A stretch of 64,000 nt of DNA from Legionella moravica DSM 19234 (GTDB lineage: Bacteria; Pseudomonadota; Gammaproteobacteria; Legionellales; Legionellaceae): contig NZ_KE384000.1 in NCBI RefSeq assembly GCF_000423305.1, positions 167,166 through 231,165 on the forward strand. The letters are read 5' to 3'. The position numbers and the translations under genes were made by a program. Each line of letters begins with the position of its first letter. The first letter of the stretch is position 1. A model generated the notes under the pieces. That model saw only the letters and a program-made list of their open reading frames with translations, did no database searches and was not told the origin of the DNA. Of this stretch, positions 56,141-64,000 are shown one piece after another.

Positions 56141-57355
56141 ATGACCGTCTATCAAGCACCAAAACCACAATACACTAATTGGCAATGGTTTAAATTTATT
56201 GGTCTTCGTACTGTTTTTCCTCCTGTTCTACTTTGGGATCTATTAAAAATCGGTGTAAATAAATTAGCAGGAAAAGCAATTGGCAGCCTCGTTTTACCTG
56301 CTCAAGATATGGATCTTTCAGGTTATGAGATTGAAGATGCTTCTGACTTAAATACCGATCAAATTTCATATGAACAACATCAAGTAATAACTCATGATGG
56401 CGCAGTACTGGATACCCTGGAAATAACCCCTGAATCACAAAAGCAGATTGAGCCTCAATTCCAAAAATACATCATCAATTTAGTTGGAAACGGCATGTGC
56501 TACGAAGATATTCTGGAGGAAATGCGTGAGGATGCCCTGGCACTGGATGCGAAGATTGTTGGTTTTAATCTTCGAGGCGTTGGCCAAAGTTCGAAGCGCG
56601 CCCTGTCAAAAGATGATTTAGTAACCGATGGCATTGCTCAGGTACAACGATTACTGGATCAAGGAGTACCTGCACAAAACATCACATTGAAGGCCCATTC
56701 TCTGGGTGCTGGTATTGGATCTTTGGTTGCACAGCATTTTCATCAGCTAGGTCAACCTATCAATATTTTTAATAGCCGTTCTTTTTCAAATCTCACCAAT
56801 TTTCTGGTAGGACATGCACGTCTGGAAAAAAATGTATTCGGGGAAGCAATAGGCCAAAAAGAAACCTTTGGAGGAAAGGTTTTAGGATGGTTGATTAAAC
56901 CCATCGTAAAGTTAGCGCTTATTTTAGCGAATTGGGAAATTGACGCCATCAGTGCTTTCAAAAGCATTCCCAACCATTATAAAGAGTATATTGTGGTCCG
57001 ATCACGAAAAGACATCAGGCAAAATCGTATAGATGATCCTGTAATACCTCATTATGCGTCGATACATGAAGGGCTTTCGAGTGAACGACATGCTGAAAAA
57101 GCCAAAATTGACCGTTTGATTTCAGCTGCTGATAAAAATGATCCAGGCGCAATCGATGAATTAACTACAGCCAGAAAAAAAGCAGGCAGCGATAGAAAAA
57201 TGGAAGCCAGTTACAGCAGGTCGGATGGCCATAATACTCAGTTGTATTTACTGAAAAATAGAGAAGGCAAGTCCGCACAAACCTTTTTCAGGGAATTTGT
57301 GGCAAAAGCTAATGAAGATCACGCGGTTAAACCGACAACTAACCTGAGTCATTAA
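56141..57355 (+). CDS. Alpha/beta hydrolase-like effector candidate
   Basis: The 404-residue protein has an N-terminal part (QWFKFIGLRTVFPPVLLWDLLKIG) with hydrophobic character, then an alpha/beta hydrolase core with IINLVGNGMCYED, IVGFNLRGVGQSSK and the nucleophile elbow KAHSLGAG (Ser187; AHSLG in place of GxSxG). SDGHNTQLY near the C-terminus supplies a candidate catalytic His. It has a related layout to the protein at 60927-62264. Lipase or esterase activity is possible; host targeting is inferred. Confidence 0.7.
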   Translation: MTVYQAPKPQYTNWQWFKFIGLRTVFPPVLLWDLLKIGVNKLAGKAIGSLVLPAQDMDLSGYEIEDASDLNTDQISYEQHQVITHDGAVLDTLEITPESQKQIEPQFQKYIINLVGNGMCYEDILEEMREDALALDAKIVGFNLRGVGQSSKRALSKDDLVTDGIAQVQRLLDQGVPAQNITLKAHSLGAGIGSLVAQHFHQLGQPINIFNSRSFSNLTNFLVGHARLEKNVFGEAIGQKETFGGKVLGWLIKPIVKLALILANWEIDAISAFKSIPNHYKEYIVVRSRKDIRQNRIDDPVIPHYASIHEGLSSERHAEKAKIDRLISAADKNDPGAIDELTTARKKAGSDRKMEASYSRSDGHNTQLYLLKNREGKSAQTFFREFVAKANEDHAVKPTTNLSH

Positions 57356-57464
57356 ATCAACGCTATTTAATAGTAATTTGTCTATACAATCCCTGTATCG
57401 CTCTCCCGAAGAGCGCTGAATCTTCAGCATATCTTCAAAATACATTCCAGCTCAAAGTTATGGA

Positions 57465-57486
57465 TTCCGCGGTCACTGCCGCGGAA
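57465..57486. repeat. GC-rich REP-like palindrome
   Basis: TTCCGCGG-TCACTG-CCGCGGAA followed by ATTCGAAG. It is the inverse partner of the palindrome at 58553, and the two flank the beta-solenoid gene. The intergenic region 57356-57670 also has a small hairpin ACCGTA-GAAAA-TACGGT at 57561-57577. No gene is seen there. Confidence 0.75.
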
Positions 57487-57670
57487 ATTCGAAGCTTGAC
57501 ACCCACTCAAATCCCAACCGAATTCCAGCGCATAAAAAGCATCAAACAATCACTTAATACACCGTAGAAAATACGGTAATTGATGTCTCATTGTTTGGAT
57601 ACAATCAGTCGCTCAGCTAAATTGAGCGCAATGATTTAGATTCCAACCAATTTATATATAGGAGATTGTA

Positions 57671-58429
57671 ATGGCAGCCAGTAAAGAAACGATGATACAA
57701 CTAATTAAAGACTCTGAATCTTTTGAGCACAAAGGAACTCTTCATGTGGCCGAAAGTATAGGAGCTGGTGCTAAGGTTATTGTTACTGATGGAAGCCTTA
57801 TTGTTGATGGCTCTATTCATGATGGTGCACATATTGAGCTAAGAGAAACACCCCGGTCATATCGTTCAGGTACTCAAATAGGTGGTTTGACATTAGGTTA
57901 TGTTTCTATCAGGTGTATAACAGGCGGAGGTGAACCAAGAACTTTATCTGTCCTAGGTAATGTTGGTGAAAACGTAACGATCACATCTTGCAACGCCGAT
58001 TATATTGTAGCTGGGGAAATAGGACGCAGCTGCTATCTCAAAACTGAAAATGGAAATATTAAAGTTACCAAGGTTGGCGAAAGTTCATCGTTGATTTCTA
58101 GCAATGGAAACATCACATGCCATGATGTCGGCAAACACACCTGTTTAAAAACAAGTAATGGTACTATTCGAGCTGAAGGGGTGGCAGAGCAAGCAGAAGT
58201 TAGTACAAATAACGGTGATGTCAGAGTAGCATCTTCGCAAGCCACAACAAAACTCCACACCGACAATGGCAATGTATATATTAATGGCACCATACAACCA
58301 AAACCAATGTCGGCTTATGGTAGATCTTCTTACATGAGTGGAGGTTCAACGTTCTTCAATTCGACGAGCATCATTATAGATAGGGTTGATATGACACCGT
58401 TTATGGGCTCAAGTTTCTCCCGGCGGTGA
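57671..58429 (+). CDS. Beta-solenoid repeat protein of unknown function
   Basis: The 252-residue protein has an N-terminal helix then regular beta repeats of about 20 residues with an NG turn (TENGNIKVTKVGESSSLISS, SNGNITCHDVGKHTCLKTSN, SNGTIRAEGVAEQAEV, NNGDVRVASS, DNGNVYINGT). This is the pattern of a right-handed beta-helix or DUF4097-like domain. It has no signal peptide. The last part is Ser/Phe-rich. It is a good RBS gene (AGGAG eight bases upstream) lying alone between inverted palindromes. Function unknown. Confidence 0.65.
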   Translation: MAASKETMIQLIKDSESFEHKGTLHVAESIGAGAKVIVTDGSLIVDGSIHDGAHIELRETPRSYRSGTQIGGLTLGYVSIRCITGGGEPRTLSVLGNVGENVTITSCNADYIVAGEIGRSCYLKTENGNIKVTKVGESSSLISSNGNITCHDVGKHTCLKTSNGTIRAEGVAEQAEVSTNNGDVRVASSQATTKLHTDNGNVYINGTIQPKPMSAYGRSSYMSGGSTFFNSTSIIIDRVDMTPFMGSSFSRR

Positions 58430-58794
58430 AAAATCAACCATAGAGCCTTCTGCTGCTGAATATCGAAGAGGATAAGTTTATTTGACTCTAGATGAGCGTT
58501 ATTCATTCACCGTTAGTACCTTGCTTAGGTGAATACATGCTGCATTTCGAATTTCCGCGGTTGTGGCCGCGGAATCAAAAAAATAAAACTGAACTGGTTT
58601 TTCGAAGATGTGTAGAAGATTTAGTTGCAAGCTCCCTGATTCGACATTAAAACAAAAATCAAGAATTTTTTAGTGTATCAAATTGTTTATTAATATAAAA
58701 TTTGCTCGTTAGCGAAATAGCATTACCAGCTAAAATGGATTTTGCCAAATCAGTACACTTTAAATGTGGAACTGATTATTATCAGGAGAATGAA
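58430..58794. other. Intergenic region with REP palindrome
   Basis: Holds the palindrome at 58553-58574 and, further on, AT-rich sequence before the quinone oxidoreductase gene. If the latter starts earlier than 58795, part of this is its 5' end. Confidence 0.4.
58553..58574. repeat. GC-rich REP-like palindrome, inverse of 57465
   Basis: TTCCGCGG-TTGTGG-CCGCGGAA, preceded by ATTTCGAA. Its outer flank mirrors that of the palindrome at 57465, so the pair is in inverted orientation around the beta-solenoid gene. Confidence 0.75.
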
Positions 58795-60021
58795 TTGGAC
58801 AAACGCTATACTTATCTGATTATTGGTGGGGGATGCGGTGGCTTAGCCATTGCTTCGCGTTTAAACAAAACACTAAAAAATCAAACCATCGCACTAATTG
58901 AACCGTCAACGACACACTACTACCAACCCCTTTGGACTTTGGCAGGGGCTGGAATATGTCATTTTACTTCTTCTCAAAAACAACAAAAAAATTTAATTCC
59001 TTCAGGAGTGGAGTGGATTGTTGATCGAGCAGTAAAAATTAATCCGTCAAATCAACAAGTACATTGTGCCAATGGAACGGTAATTCACTATGATTTTTTA
59101 GTGCTGGCTACAGGATTGGAAACACGTTTTGACCTGATTCCAGGATCCGAGTTTATTGGAACTCATGGAATTTGCAGTATTTATCATAAGGAATCAGTAA
59201 GTAAAACAGCACAAATGATACATCAATTTAAAGGTGGAAATGCACTATTCACCATGCCCCCTGTTCCGATTAAATGCGCAGGTGCACCTCAGAAAATCAT
59301 GTATTTAGCAGACTATATTTTTCGCAAAAACAAAGTACGCCAAAACACGCAAATAACCTTTGCAACGGCAGGAAAAACGATGTTTAGTGTACCTTCATTT
59401 GCCAACAGCCTGACAAAATTAGTTGCTGAAAAAGGGATTACCCCATTATTTTCACATCGTTTGACTCAAATTAATCCGCACCAACGCATCGCCTGGTTTG
59501 AACAAACTCGTGAATTCGAACATGATGGAGTTACCCAATCGGAGACCCATCAAATATCAATGCCTTATGATCTATTACATGTTGTTCCCCCAATGGCCGC
59601 ACCCAAATTAATTCAGGAATCAGGACTGGCTGTTGAATCAGGCGCTCATAAAGATTGGCTGAAAGTGGACATGCACACATTACAGCATCTTGATTATAAG
59701 AATATTTTTGGTATTGGCGATGTCACCGGTATTCCTAATTCAAAAACAGCAGCAGCTATTCGCCAACAAGCCCCTGTAGTTGTAGCAAATCTTCTCGCCG
59801 TTGCCAAAGGAGAGCCCCTTAAAGCTCACTATAACGGTTATTCCGCTTGCCCCATAATTACTGATAAAGGCAAAGTAATTCTTGCTGAGTTTGGGTACGA
59901 TGGAACATTAATGCCAACATTCCCATTCGATATGACCCAACAGCGCAGAAGCATGTGGCTCTTAAAGCGATTTGTATTTCCTAAATTATATTGGCACGGA
60001 ATCATAAAAGGACGAGCCTAA
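58795..60021 (+). CDS. sqr: Sulfide:quinone oxidoreductase, eukaryote-like type
   Basis: This flavoprotein oxidises sulfide and passes electrons to quinone at the membrane. The FAD motif YLIIGGGCGGLAIASRL is at the start. The redox Cys pair is Cys161 in PVPIKCAGAPQKIMYLAD and Cys352 in GYSACPIITDKGKVILAEF, both in motifs like those of mitochondrial SQR. The second FAD block is IFGIGDVTGIPNSKTAAAI. The TTG at 58795 has AGGAG seven bases upstream and gives a start right before the FAD motif; in-frame starts at 58702 or ATG 58735 would add 20-31 residues that look non-homologous. It lies alone. Confidence 0.85.
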   Translation: MDKRYTYLIIGGGCGGLAIASRLNKTLKNQTIALIEPSTTHYYQPLWTLAGAGICHFTSSQKQQKNLIPSGVEWIVDRAVKINPSNQQVHCANGTVIHYDFLVLATGLETRFDLIPGSEFIGTHGICSIYHKESVSKTAQMIHQFKGGNALFTMPPVPIKCAGAPQKIMYLADYIFRKNKVRQNTQITFATAGKTMFSVPSFANSLTKLVAEKGITPLFSHRLTQINPHQRIAWFEQTREFEHDGVTQSETHQISMPYDLLHVVPPMAAPKLIQESGLAVESGAHKDWLKVDMHTLQHLDYKNIFGIGDVTGIPNSKTAAAIRQQAPVVVANLLAVAKGEPLKAHYNGYSACPIITDKGKVILAEFGYDGTLMPTFPFDMTQQRRSMWLLKRFVFPKLYWHGIIKGRA

Positions 60022-60155
60022 GTCGCACAAAAGGAAATCAGATCCCCCCTTCACGCTCAGTGTGGGGGAAAATTATCCCTTAACCTGACGAGTGTAAAGC
60101 TTGACCCCAAAAGTTAAAAAACAACGATATTCAGCGAAAATGCAATAGTTCAGCC

Positions 60156-60557
60156 CTAATTTCTCGAGATGATCTTATGATCACAAAGGTATTGATACGG
60201 TTCTTCAGTATTGCGGGACAAAGTGAAATAGACATCACTGCTTCTGGTAAGCGCTATGTAACTGGCAAGACACGCGTCTTTATAATGGTTTTGTTCATCA
60301 TTGAGTTCAAACCAGACCAGAATATAATTGTCTAGTCCAGGGCGATCTTTATCAATTTTTACACTTTGGGCATAAGGCTCAATAACAGAAACCTCCGGTT
60401 CGATGTATTGTTCGTAAGAGATGCCCTTTTGGTTATAATTGATTACCGCTAAAGGTCTGAATGTGTCCGGAGTGTTATTAGTAAAAAACAAACGGACGTT
60501 ATAAGCATAAGTATTAAAAGCAAATAATAAATAAATAAGGAAAGCAGATTTTTTCAT
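60156..60557 (-). CDS. Small secreted protein of unknown function
   Basis: The 133-residue protein has a clear signal peptide (MKKSAFLIYLLFAFNTYAYN). The mature part is a beta-rich domain (VRLFFTNNTPDTFRPLAVIN, YILVWFELNDE) with two Cys. No family is recognised. The chosen ATG has GGA nine bases upstream, the one 12 bases earlier has no site. It is convergent with the quinone oxidoreductase gene; a C-rich/G-rich pairing near 60047-60070 lies between them. Confidence 0.6.
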   Translation of the reverse strand: MKKSAFLIYLLFAFNTYAYNVRLFFTNNTPDTFRPLAVINYNQKGISYEQYIEPEVSVIEPYAQSVKIDKDRPGLDNYILVWFELNDEQNHYKDACLASYIALTRSSDVYFTLSRNTEEPYQYLCDHKIISRN

Positions 60558-60867
60558 TGTTGATTCCATAATATCAATCGAAGTTGGTTCATTATTTCTT
60601 GATAAGAATAATGTCCAAGGGCTTATTTCCTAAAGCCTGATCTGGTGGCTGGATGATTAGATTAGAACTCTCCCTAATCATAACTTGCCATAAAATATGG
60701 ACTGTAAGATACCGTACTATTTCTATAATTCAAGATAAATTACACCTGATTCATTGGAATTATCTAACTATTCAATAAAACTCCACTGGTAACCTCCCCC
60801 ATTAAATAACCCCATTTCATTTGTCGTCTTTGCTAACACTGGAGAAACGAGTAAAACAACCCAACTA

Positions 60868-60896
60868 TTGACTCAAGAATAAACTTAATGTAAAAT
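60868..60896 (+). promoter_or_regulatory. Strong sigma-70-like promoter of the hydrolase gene at 60927
   Basis: TTGACT (60868-60873) and TAAAAT (60891-60896) are separated by 17 bases, an optimal spacing, and lie 30 bases before the ATG. The rest of the gap 60558-60867 shows nothing else. Confidence 0.65.
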
Positions 60897-60926
60897 ACTT
60901 GAACAAGTCCATACTAAGGAAGACAA

Positions 60927-62264
60927 ATGCCTAATTCATATTTTCAACGTTTGATACAAAAGCAGATAGGTTCAGCAACATTTTCATCTAATCGTACAGA
61001 TTGGTATGTCAAAAATAACTTCGGCACTGCAGAGATGTCTTTAGATGAGCGATTTGCTCATTTTGAACAAGCTCAGCGTCAACCTGAAGGAAAATTTTAC
61101 AATGACTTCCAAAATATCGACCTGGAGCGTTATCAAGTAGGTGTGACTCTTGCGAACCGGTCACAATGTGAGATAGAGGTTGTGGCATTTCGTCCCAATT
61201 CATCTGTTAGCAGTTCCAGTAGCGCTAGTAGCTCTAGCTCATCTCCTACCCTAAGTGGACACGGAAAGCATGTCATCTATTTTACGGGTATCTGTACTTT
61301 ATATCAGGATAGTTTAAAAGATATTGCAAAAGCGGTACATACTACCGGGGCAAGCTATTATGGTTTTGAATATCCAGGAATGGCTCGACTGGGTGGACAA
61401 GTTTCAGAAGTTAATGATTTGATAAATACTGGTATGGCCGTAGCGAATGATTTACTTCGCAAAGGCGTCCCTATAGACGACATTATTTTTCAGGGAGATT
61501 CATTCGGGGCAGCGGTTGCCAAAAAGATAAGTGACGAATTCAAAAAACAATGCCAGGTAGAGATCCGCTGTATTTTAAACAACACCTTCTCTTCATTTCA
61601 GCAAGCAATTCAAGGCCTGTTAGACGAAAATTGCCTGGCCATTCACTTGAGTTCTGTTATTCCATCATTACTAAGCTATACCGGTTGGGATATTCGTACA
61701 CAAGACAGCTATAATCAAGTAACCCCCTACCAAATTCATGTAAATCATATAGGTGATGGACTACTTGAGCCTGGCAGCGCCACTTTGGCAGCATACGTTG
61801 AAAGTGCCCGCTATATGCCGAGCTTTGTTGATACCTGCCCTGAAGACTTTCGCAGTCAAAGAGACTCATACAGCGCCCTGCATTGGGCAGTAATATCTCC
61901 AGAAGGAGAATCGTATCTTGCAGCAAAATACGGCAGAGACGACAAAGGTCAGGTTAATACTCACATCGCAGATTTATGTTACATGCAGTATCCCAATGGG
62001 CAAGGTGTCTATGAGGCTCTGATATCCCCCTATATTCAAGACAGTAATGAATACATAAGAAATCATCCACAAGTACTTTCTGTAGACCATTTGCCACAAC
62101 CCTTGGTATCACAGCAAGAATCTTTACTAAGCTTGATATCCAGCGCCTTACCAGAGCTTCCGAAAGTACCTCGTTTTTTAAGCTTTTTTGGCCAAGCAGC
62201 ATCCAGCACAGATCCCGATCCTACATTAAGTGAAGAGGATGACGACGTCTACAAATTAATCTAA
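60927..62264 (+). CDS. Alpha/beta hydrolase-like effector candidate
   Basis: The 445-residue protein begins with about 90 residues of polar sequence, a Ser-only linker (VSSSSSASSSSSS, residues 94-106), then an alpha/beta hydrolase core. HVIYFTGICTLYQDSL holds the oxyanion strand, YGFEYPGMARLG a loop, and IIFQGDSFGAAV the nucleophile elbow with Ser192 (GDSFG, a GxSxG match). DGLLEPGS and TRVNTHIADL-like stretches may carry the Asp and His. The C-terminal tail is acidic (TLSEEDDDVYKLI) and suits Dot/Icm export. It resembles the protein at 56141 in layout. Confidence 0.7.
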   Translation: MPNSYFQRLIQKQIGSATFSSNRTDWYVKNNFGTAEMSLDERFAHFEQAQRQPEGKFYNDFQNIDLERYQVGVTLANRSQCEIEVVAFRPNSSVSSSSSASSSSSSPTLSGHGKHVIYFTGICTLYQDSLKDIAKAVHTTGASYYGFEYPGMARLGGQVSEVNDLINTGMAVANDLLRKGVPIDDIIFQGDSFGAAVAKKISDEFKKQCQVEIRCILNNTFSSFQQAIQGLLDENCLAIHLSSVIPSLLSYTGWDIRTQDSYNQVTPYQIHVNHIGDGLLEPGSATLAAYVESARYMPSFVDTCPEDFRSQRDSYSALHWAVISPEGESYLAAKYGRDDKGQVNTHIADLCYMQYPNGQGVYEALISPYIQDSNEYIRNHPQVLSVDHLPQPLVSQQESLLSLISSALPELPKVPRFLSFFGQAASSTDPDPTLSEEDDDVYKLI

Positions 62265-62274
62265 ACAGTCATCT

Positions 62275-62313
62275 CGGAGGTCAGAATCCAGCATCTCTGA
62301 CCTCCGTGTTTTT
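62275..62313 (+). terminator. Rho-independent terminator of the hydrolase gene
   Basis: CGGAGGTCAG (62275-62284) pairs with CTGACCTCCG (62297-62306) over a 12-base loop and is followed by TGTTTTT. It lies 11 bases after the stop codon. Confidence 0.9.
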
Positions 62314-62377
62314 AAACCTGGTATTTGAACTACTTTATTCTCAGTCAAGGTGTTCTTCGTTCAGAGAGCCTCTCTTA

Positions 62378-62845
62378 TCATTTACTAGCAGGGTTTCCCC
62401 ACTTGGCTTGGGCATTCAATTCTTCTAATAATAAAATCATCGATTTCATAATTGGCATGGGTAGTTTGAGATTTAAATTCGCGCCGCCGGGTAGAACAAA
62501 ATCAAGTGCAAAAACATCTTGATCTCCGATTTTCATCATCTGTAACTTAGCATCCATCACCAGCACAGGGGTACCGCCTAGAGGATAATTAAAGCCAGGA
62601 ACAAATGCTTTTGTAAAATTTCCCACCTGTTTATTGCTTTGCTTTATCTCCAATATCAAGTGCTCAACTGAGGGTGCCCTTTGTTCGTATGCTTTTTGAA
62701 TGTATTGGCTGGTCGACATTAAAATAAAATGAGTGATTCTACGTGTGATCCAGAATAGATACTCACTCTGATCAACGGTGTTAATCCGAAGGATAAGGCG
62801 ATCATCGTTTAATAAATATCTGCAGTTGAATTGTTTGAGGTTCAC
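62378..62845 (-). CDS. Conserved-looking small protein of unknown function
   Basis: The 155-residue soluble protein has well-structured sequence (a strand YLFWITRRITHFILMSTSQY, a central GFNYPLGGTPVLVMDAKLQM block and a C-terminal helix MPIMKSMILLLEEL). It looks like a housekeeping protein rather than an effector. No signal peptide and no family that I can name. It is convergent with the hydrolase gene. Confidence 0.6.
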   Translation of the reverse strand: MNLKQFNCRYLLNDDRLILRINTVDQSEYLFWITRRITHFILMSTSQYIQKAYEQRAPSVEHLILEIKQSNKQVGNFTKAFVPGFNYPLGGTPVLVMDAKLQMMKIGDQDVFALDFVLPGGANLNLKLPMPIMKSMILLLEELNAQAKWGNPASK

Positions 62846-63224
62846 AGCATCAACTCCTGCTGATAACGGACAAAATGACAGCCCACATCACTAGATGTTT
62901 GAGCGGAGATAACCAGAAAACAGAACATCTCTGAACACCGTCCGAGATCATTTTTAAATAATCCCTTTTTTTATTATAGCAAATACATATGTAATAAACG
63001 GTACGGTGCACCTGATGAACTCTATGCATGATAAAAAATCTGTCTTGCCCGCACAGGCGGGTAACCATTCATCAAAATATGCCGATGGCAAAGAGTCAGT
63101 GGAGAATATTTTTCCCCACGTTTAAACTCTCTTTCAACTCGCTGATACACTCCATATCACCTCGTTGAGGCGTTTGAGATGATACGATTTTTGGTGTATG
63201 TCAACGAGTTACCTCAACTTACTA
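62846..63224. other. Non-coding gap before the truncated IS
   Basis: About 380 bases. A 72-codon frame on the minus strand shows no ribosome site or family. Otherwise nothing recognised. Confidence 0.4.
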
Positions 63225-63690
63225 GGCAACGTCCCTGAAGTTTGTTTAGACAAGACTTAATCTAGAAATGGGCACAGATTTTTCAATTTCACTTCGAACT
63301 GCTCCCTCTCCCGCGATAGGAACTTTGATAGTATGATGATGCCTTTCGCGGGAGAGGGTTGGGGAGAGGGGATGTCACGGATGGTTATTGATGACGAAAT
63401 GTGGTCTCGTTTAGAAGAATTACTCCCAAAACCTAAAGGTCGGCATGGTAAAGATGATCGGTTATTTATGGAGGCAATATGTTGGATGCTTCGTACTGGC
63501 GCTGCATGGCGTGACTTGCCAGCGGACTACGACAACTGGAAAAGTGGTTATAATCGTTATAACAACGGGTCGAAAAAAGGTTATATTACCGCAATATTGT
63601 CGGAATTAAAAAAAAGATGGCGATCACGAATGGCACATGCTTGATGGGTCGATTATAAAAGTGCATCAAGATGCTGAGTATATTATTAGC
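63225..63690. mobile_element. Truncated IS5-family element
   Basis: The left end GGCAACGTCC follows a TA target (63223-63224) and is shared with the MITE at 11297. The right end is missing; homologous sequence stops near 63690, where a DUF559 gene ends. It carries the N-terminal half of a transposase. Confidence 0.75.
63372..63690 (+). pseudogene. IS5-family transposase, frameshifted and truncated
   Basis: The frame reads MVIDDEMWSRLEELLPKPKG and CWMLRTGAAWRDLPADYDNW, the N-terminal part of IS5 transposases. At an A8 run (63608-63615) the frame is lost; the next frame reads KKDGDHEWHMLDGSIIKVHQ, the expected continuation with its catalytic Asp. A one-base gain, or slippage at the A-run, explains it. 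The catalytic remainder is gone. Confidence 0.8.
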
Positions 63691-63691
63691 A

Positions 63692-64000
63692 TTAAAGTAA
63701 TGCAGACATGATCACTTCGAGGACTGAAGGCGTTTGCTGAAAAACGTCACAATTCCAAAAGCGCAAGACCTGATACCCATTTGTCATTAGCCAATCCGTG
63801 CGCTTGGTATCGTACATTTTATTGTCCATGTGTTGACTACCATCAAGTTCGACAACCAGTCGTTTTTCAATGCAGACAAAGTCAACGATATATGAGCCTA
63901 TTGGCACTTGTCTCTTGAATTTAAATCCAAGTCTACCCGCTCGAAGATGATACCAAAGATGTCTTTCAGCATCGGTGCTGTTTTTCCGTAAATTACGGGC
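63692..64000 (-). CDS. DUF559 domain protein, 5' end outside window
   Basis: The frame is open to the right edge, with 102 residues visible. The family blocks are all there: NLRKNSTDAERHLWYHLRAG, KFKRQVPIGSYIVDFVCIEK, LVVELDGSQHMDNKMYDTKR and YQVLRFWNCDVFQQT. DUF559 proteins resemble very-short-patch-repair or other PD-(D/E)XK nucleases; the ELDG and DFVC motifs carry the candidate acidic residues. A GTG at 63907 is not the start because homologous sequence extends upstream of it. The IS remnant ends against its 3' end. Confidence 0.8.
   Translation of the reverse strand, partial: ARNLRKNSTDAERHLWYHLRAGRLGFKFKRQVPIGSYIVDFVCIEKRLVVELDGSQHMDNKMYDTKRTDWLMTNGYQVLRFWNCDVFQQTPSVLEVIMSALL

Noticed and set aside
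55926..56144. 72-residue frame with a hydrophobic stretch before the hydrolase gene
   Set aside because: Its ATGA overlap with the next gene is tempting, but it lies in the divergent promoter region and has no ribosome site.
62850..63068. 72-residue minus-strand frame
   Set aside because: No ribosome site or family; low-complexity hydrophobic end.

Overview
The window is AT-rich, gene-dense DNA that looks like the genome of a Legionella species other than L. pneumophila, or a very close relative. The evidence is the number of eukaryote-like multidomain proteins (ankyrin, leucine-rich, Ser/Thr kinase, Fic, Myb-like and patatin domains), several with Ser-rich or acidic tails typical of Dot/Icm-secreted effectors, together with three tandem Legionella-type outer membrane proteins and a VirK-like protein. 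I cannot name the species. No rRNA, tRNA or CRISPR array was seen. Effector status is inferred from domain content throughout.

Layout. 1-5 kb: a tRNA-dependent cyclodipeptide synthase entering from the left edge, a membrane diguanylate cyclase, a small membrane protein and an HglS-type 2-oxoadipate dioxygenase/decarboxylase. 5-13.5 kb: an effector-like block with an ankyrin protein, a protein with TAL-effector-like repeats, an ankyrin plus leucine-rich repeat protein and a possible CE-clan cysteine enzyme, interrupted by two IS-derived elements. 13.7-19.5 kb: a serine hydrolase, a 38-residue ORF and a GNAT acetyltransferase joined by ATGA overlaps, then a kinase with a long helical N-terminus. 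19.5-27 kb: metabolic genes (YdiJ-type D-2-hydroxyglutarate dehydrogenase, a large FAD monooxygenase-like protein, an EamA transporter, a phosphoribosyltransferase). 27-28.5 kb: a Myb/SANT-like protein and a VirK-like protein.

28.6-32.7 kb holds the most striking unit: a thiazole/oxazole-modified peptide (TOMM) cluster. It has a McbB/SagC-like partner, a SagB/McbC-type FMN dehydrogenase and a YcaO cyclodehydratase ending in PFP. These are followed by an outer membrane beta-barrel gene and a 42-residue precursor peptide whose core carries five consecutive cysteines, closed by a strong terminator. No dedicated ABC exporter is visible.

32.8-48.5 kb: a TPR-like protein, two types of kinase, a possible permuted papain-fold protein, an ankyrin protein, a thaumatin-domain secreted protein, a SPOR/beta-barrel fusion and two small mobile elements. 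48.6-64 kb: an MHS-type transporter, a patatin lipase, three tandem outer membrane proteins, a Fic protein, two alpha/beta hydrolases, a beta-solenoid protein flanked by palindromes, a sulfide:quinone oxidoreductase, a truncated IS5-family element and a DUF559 protein leaving at the right edge.

Functional links: HglS and the YdiJ-type enzyme would together take 2-oxoadipate through D-2-hydroxyglutarate to 2-oxoglutarate, the end of a lysine catabolic route. Two putative DNA-binding effectors (TALE-like and Myb-like) could act in a host nucleus. Small IS5-type elements with TA target duplications, one larger-duplication element and Cys-Gly-rich palindromes account for most of the non-coding structure.
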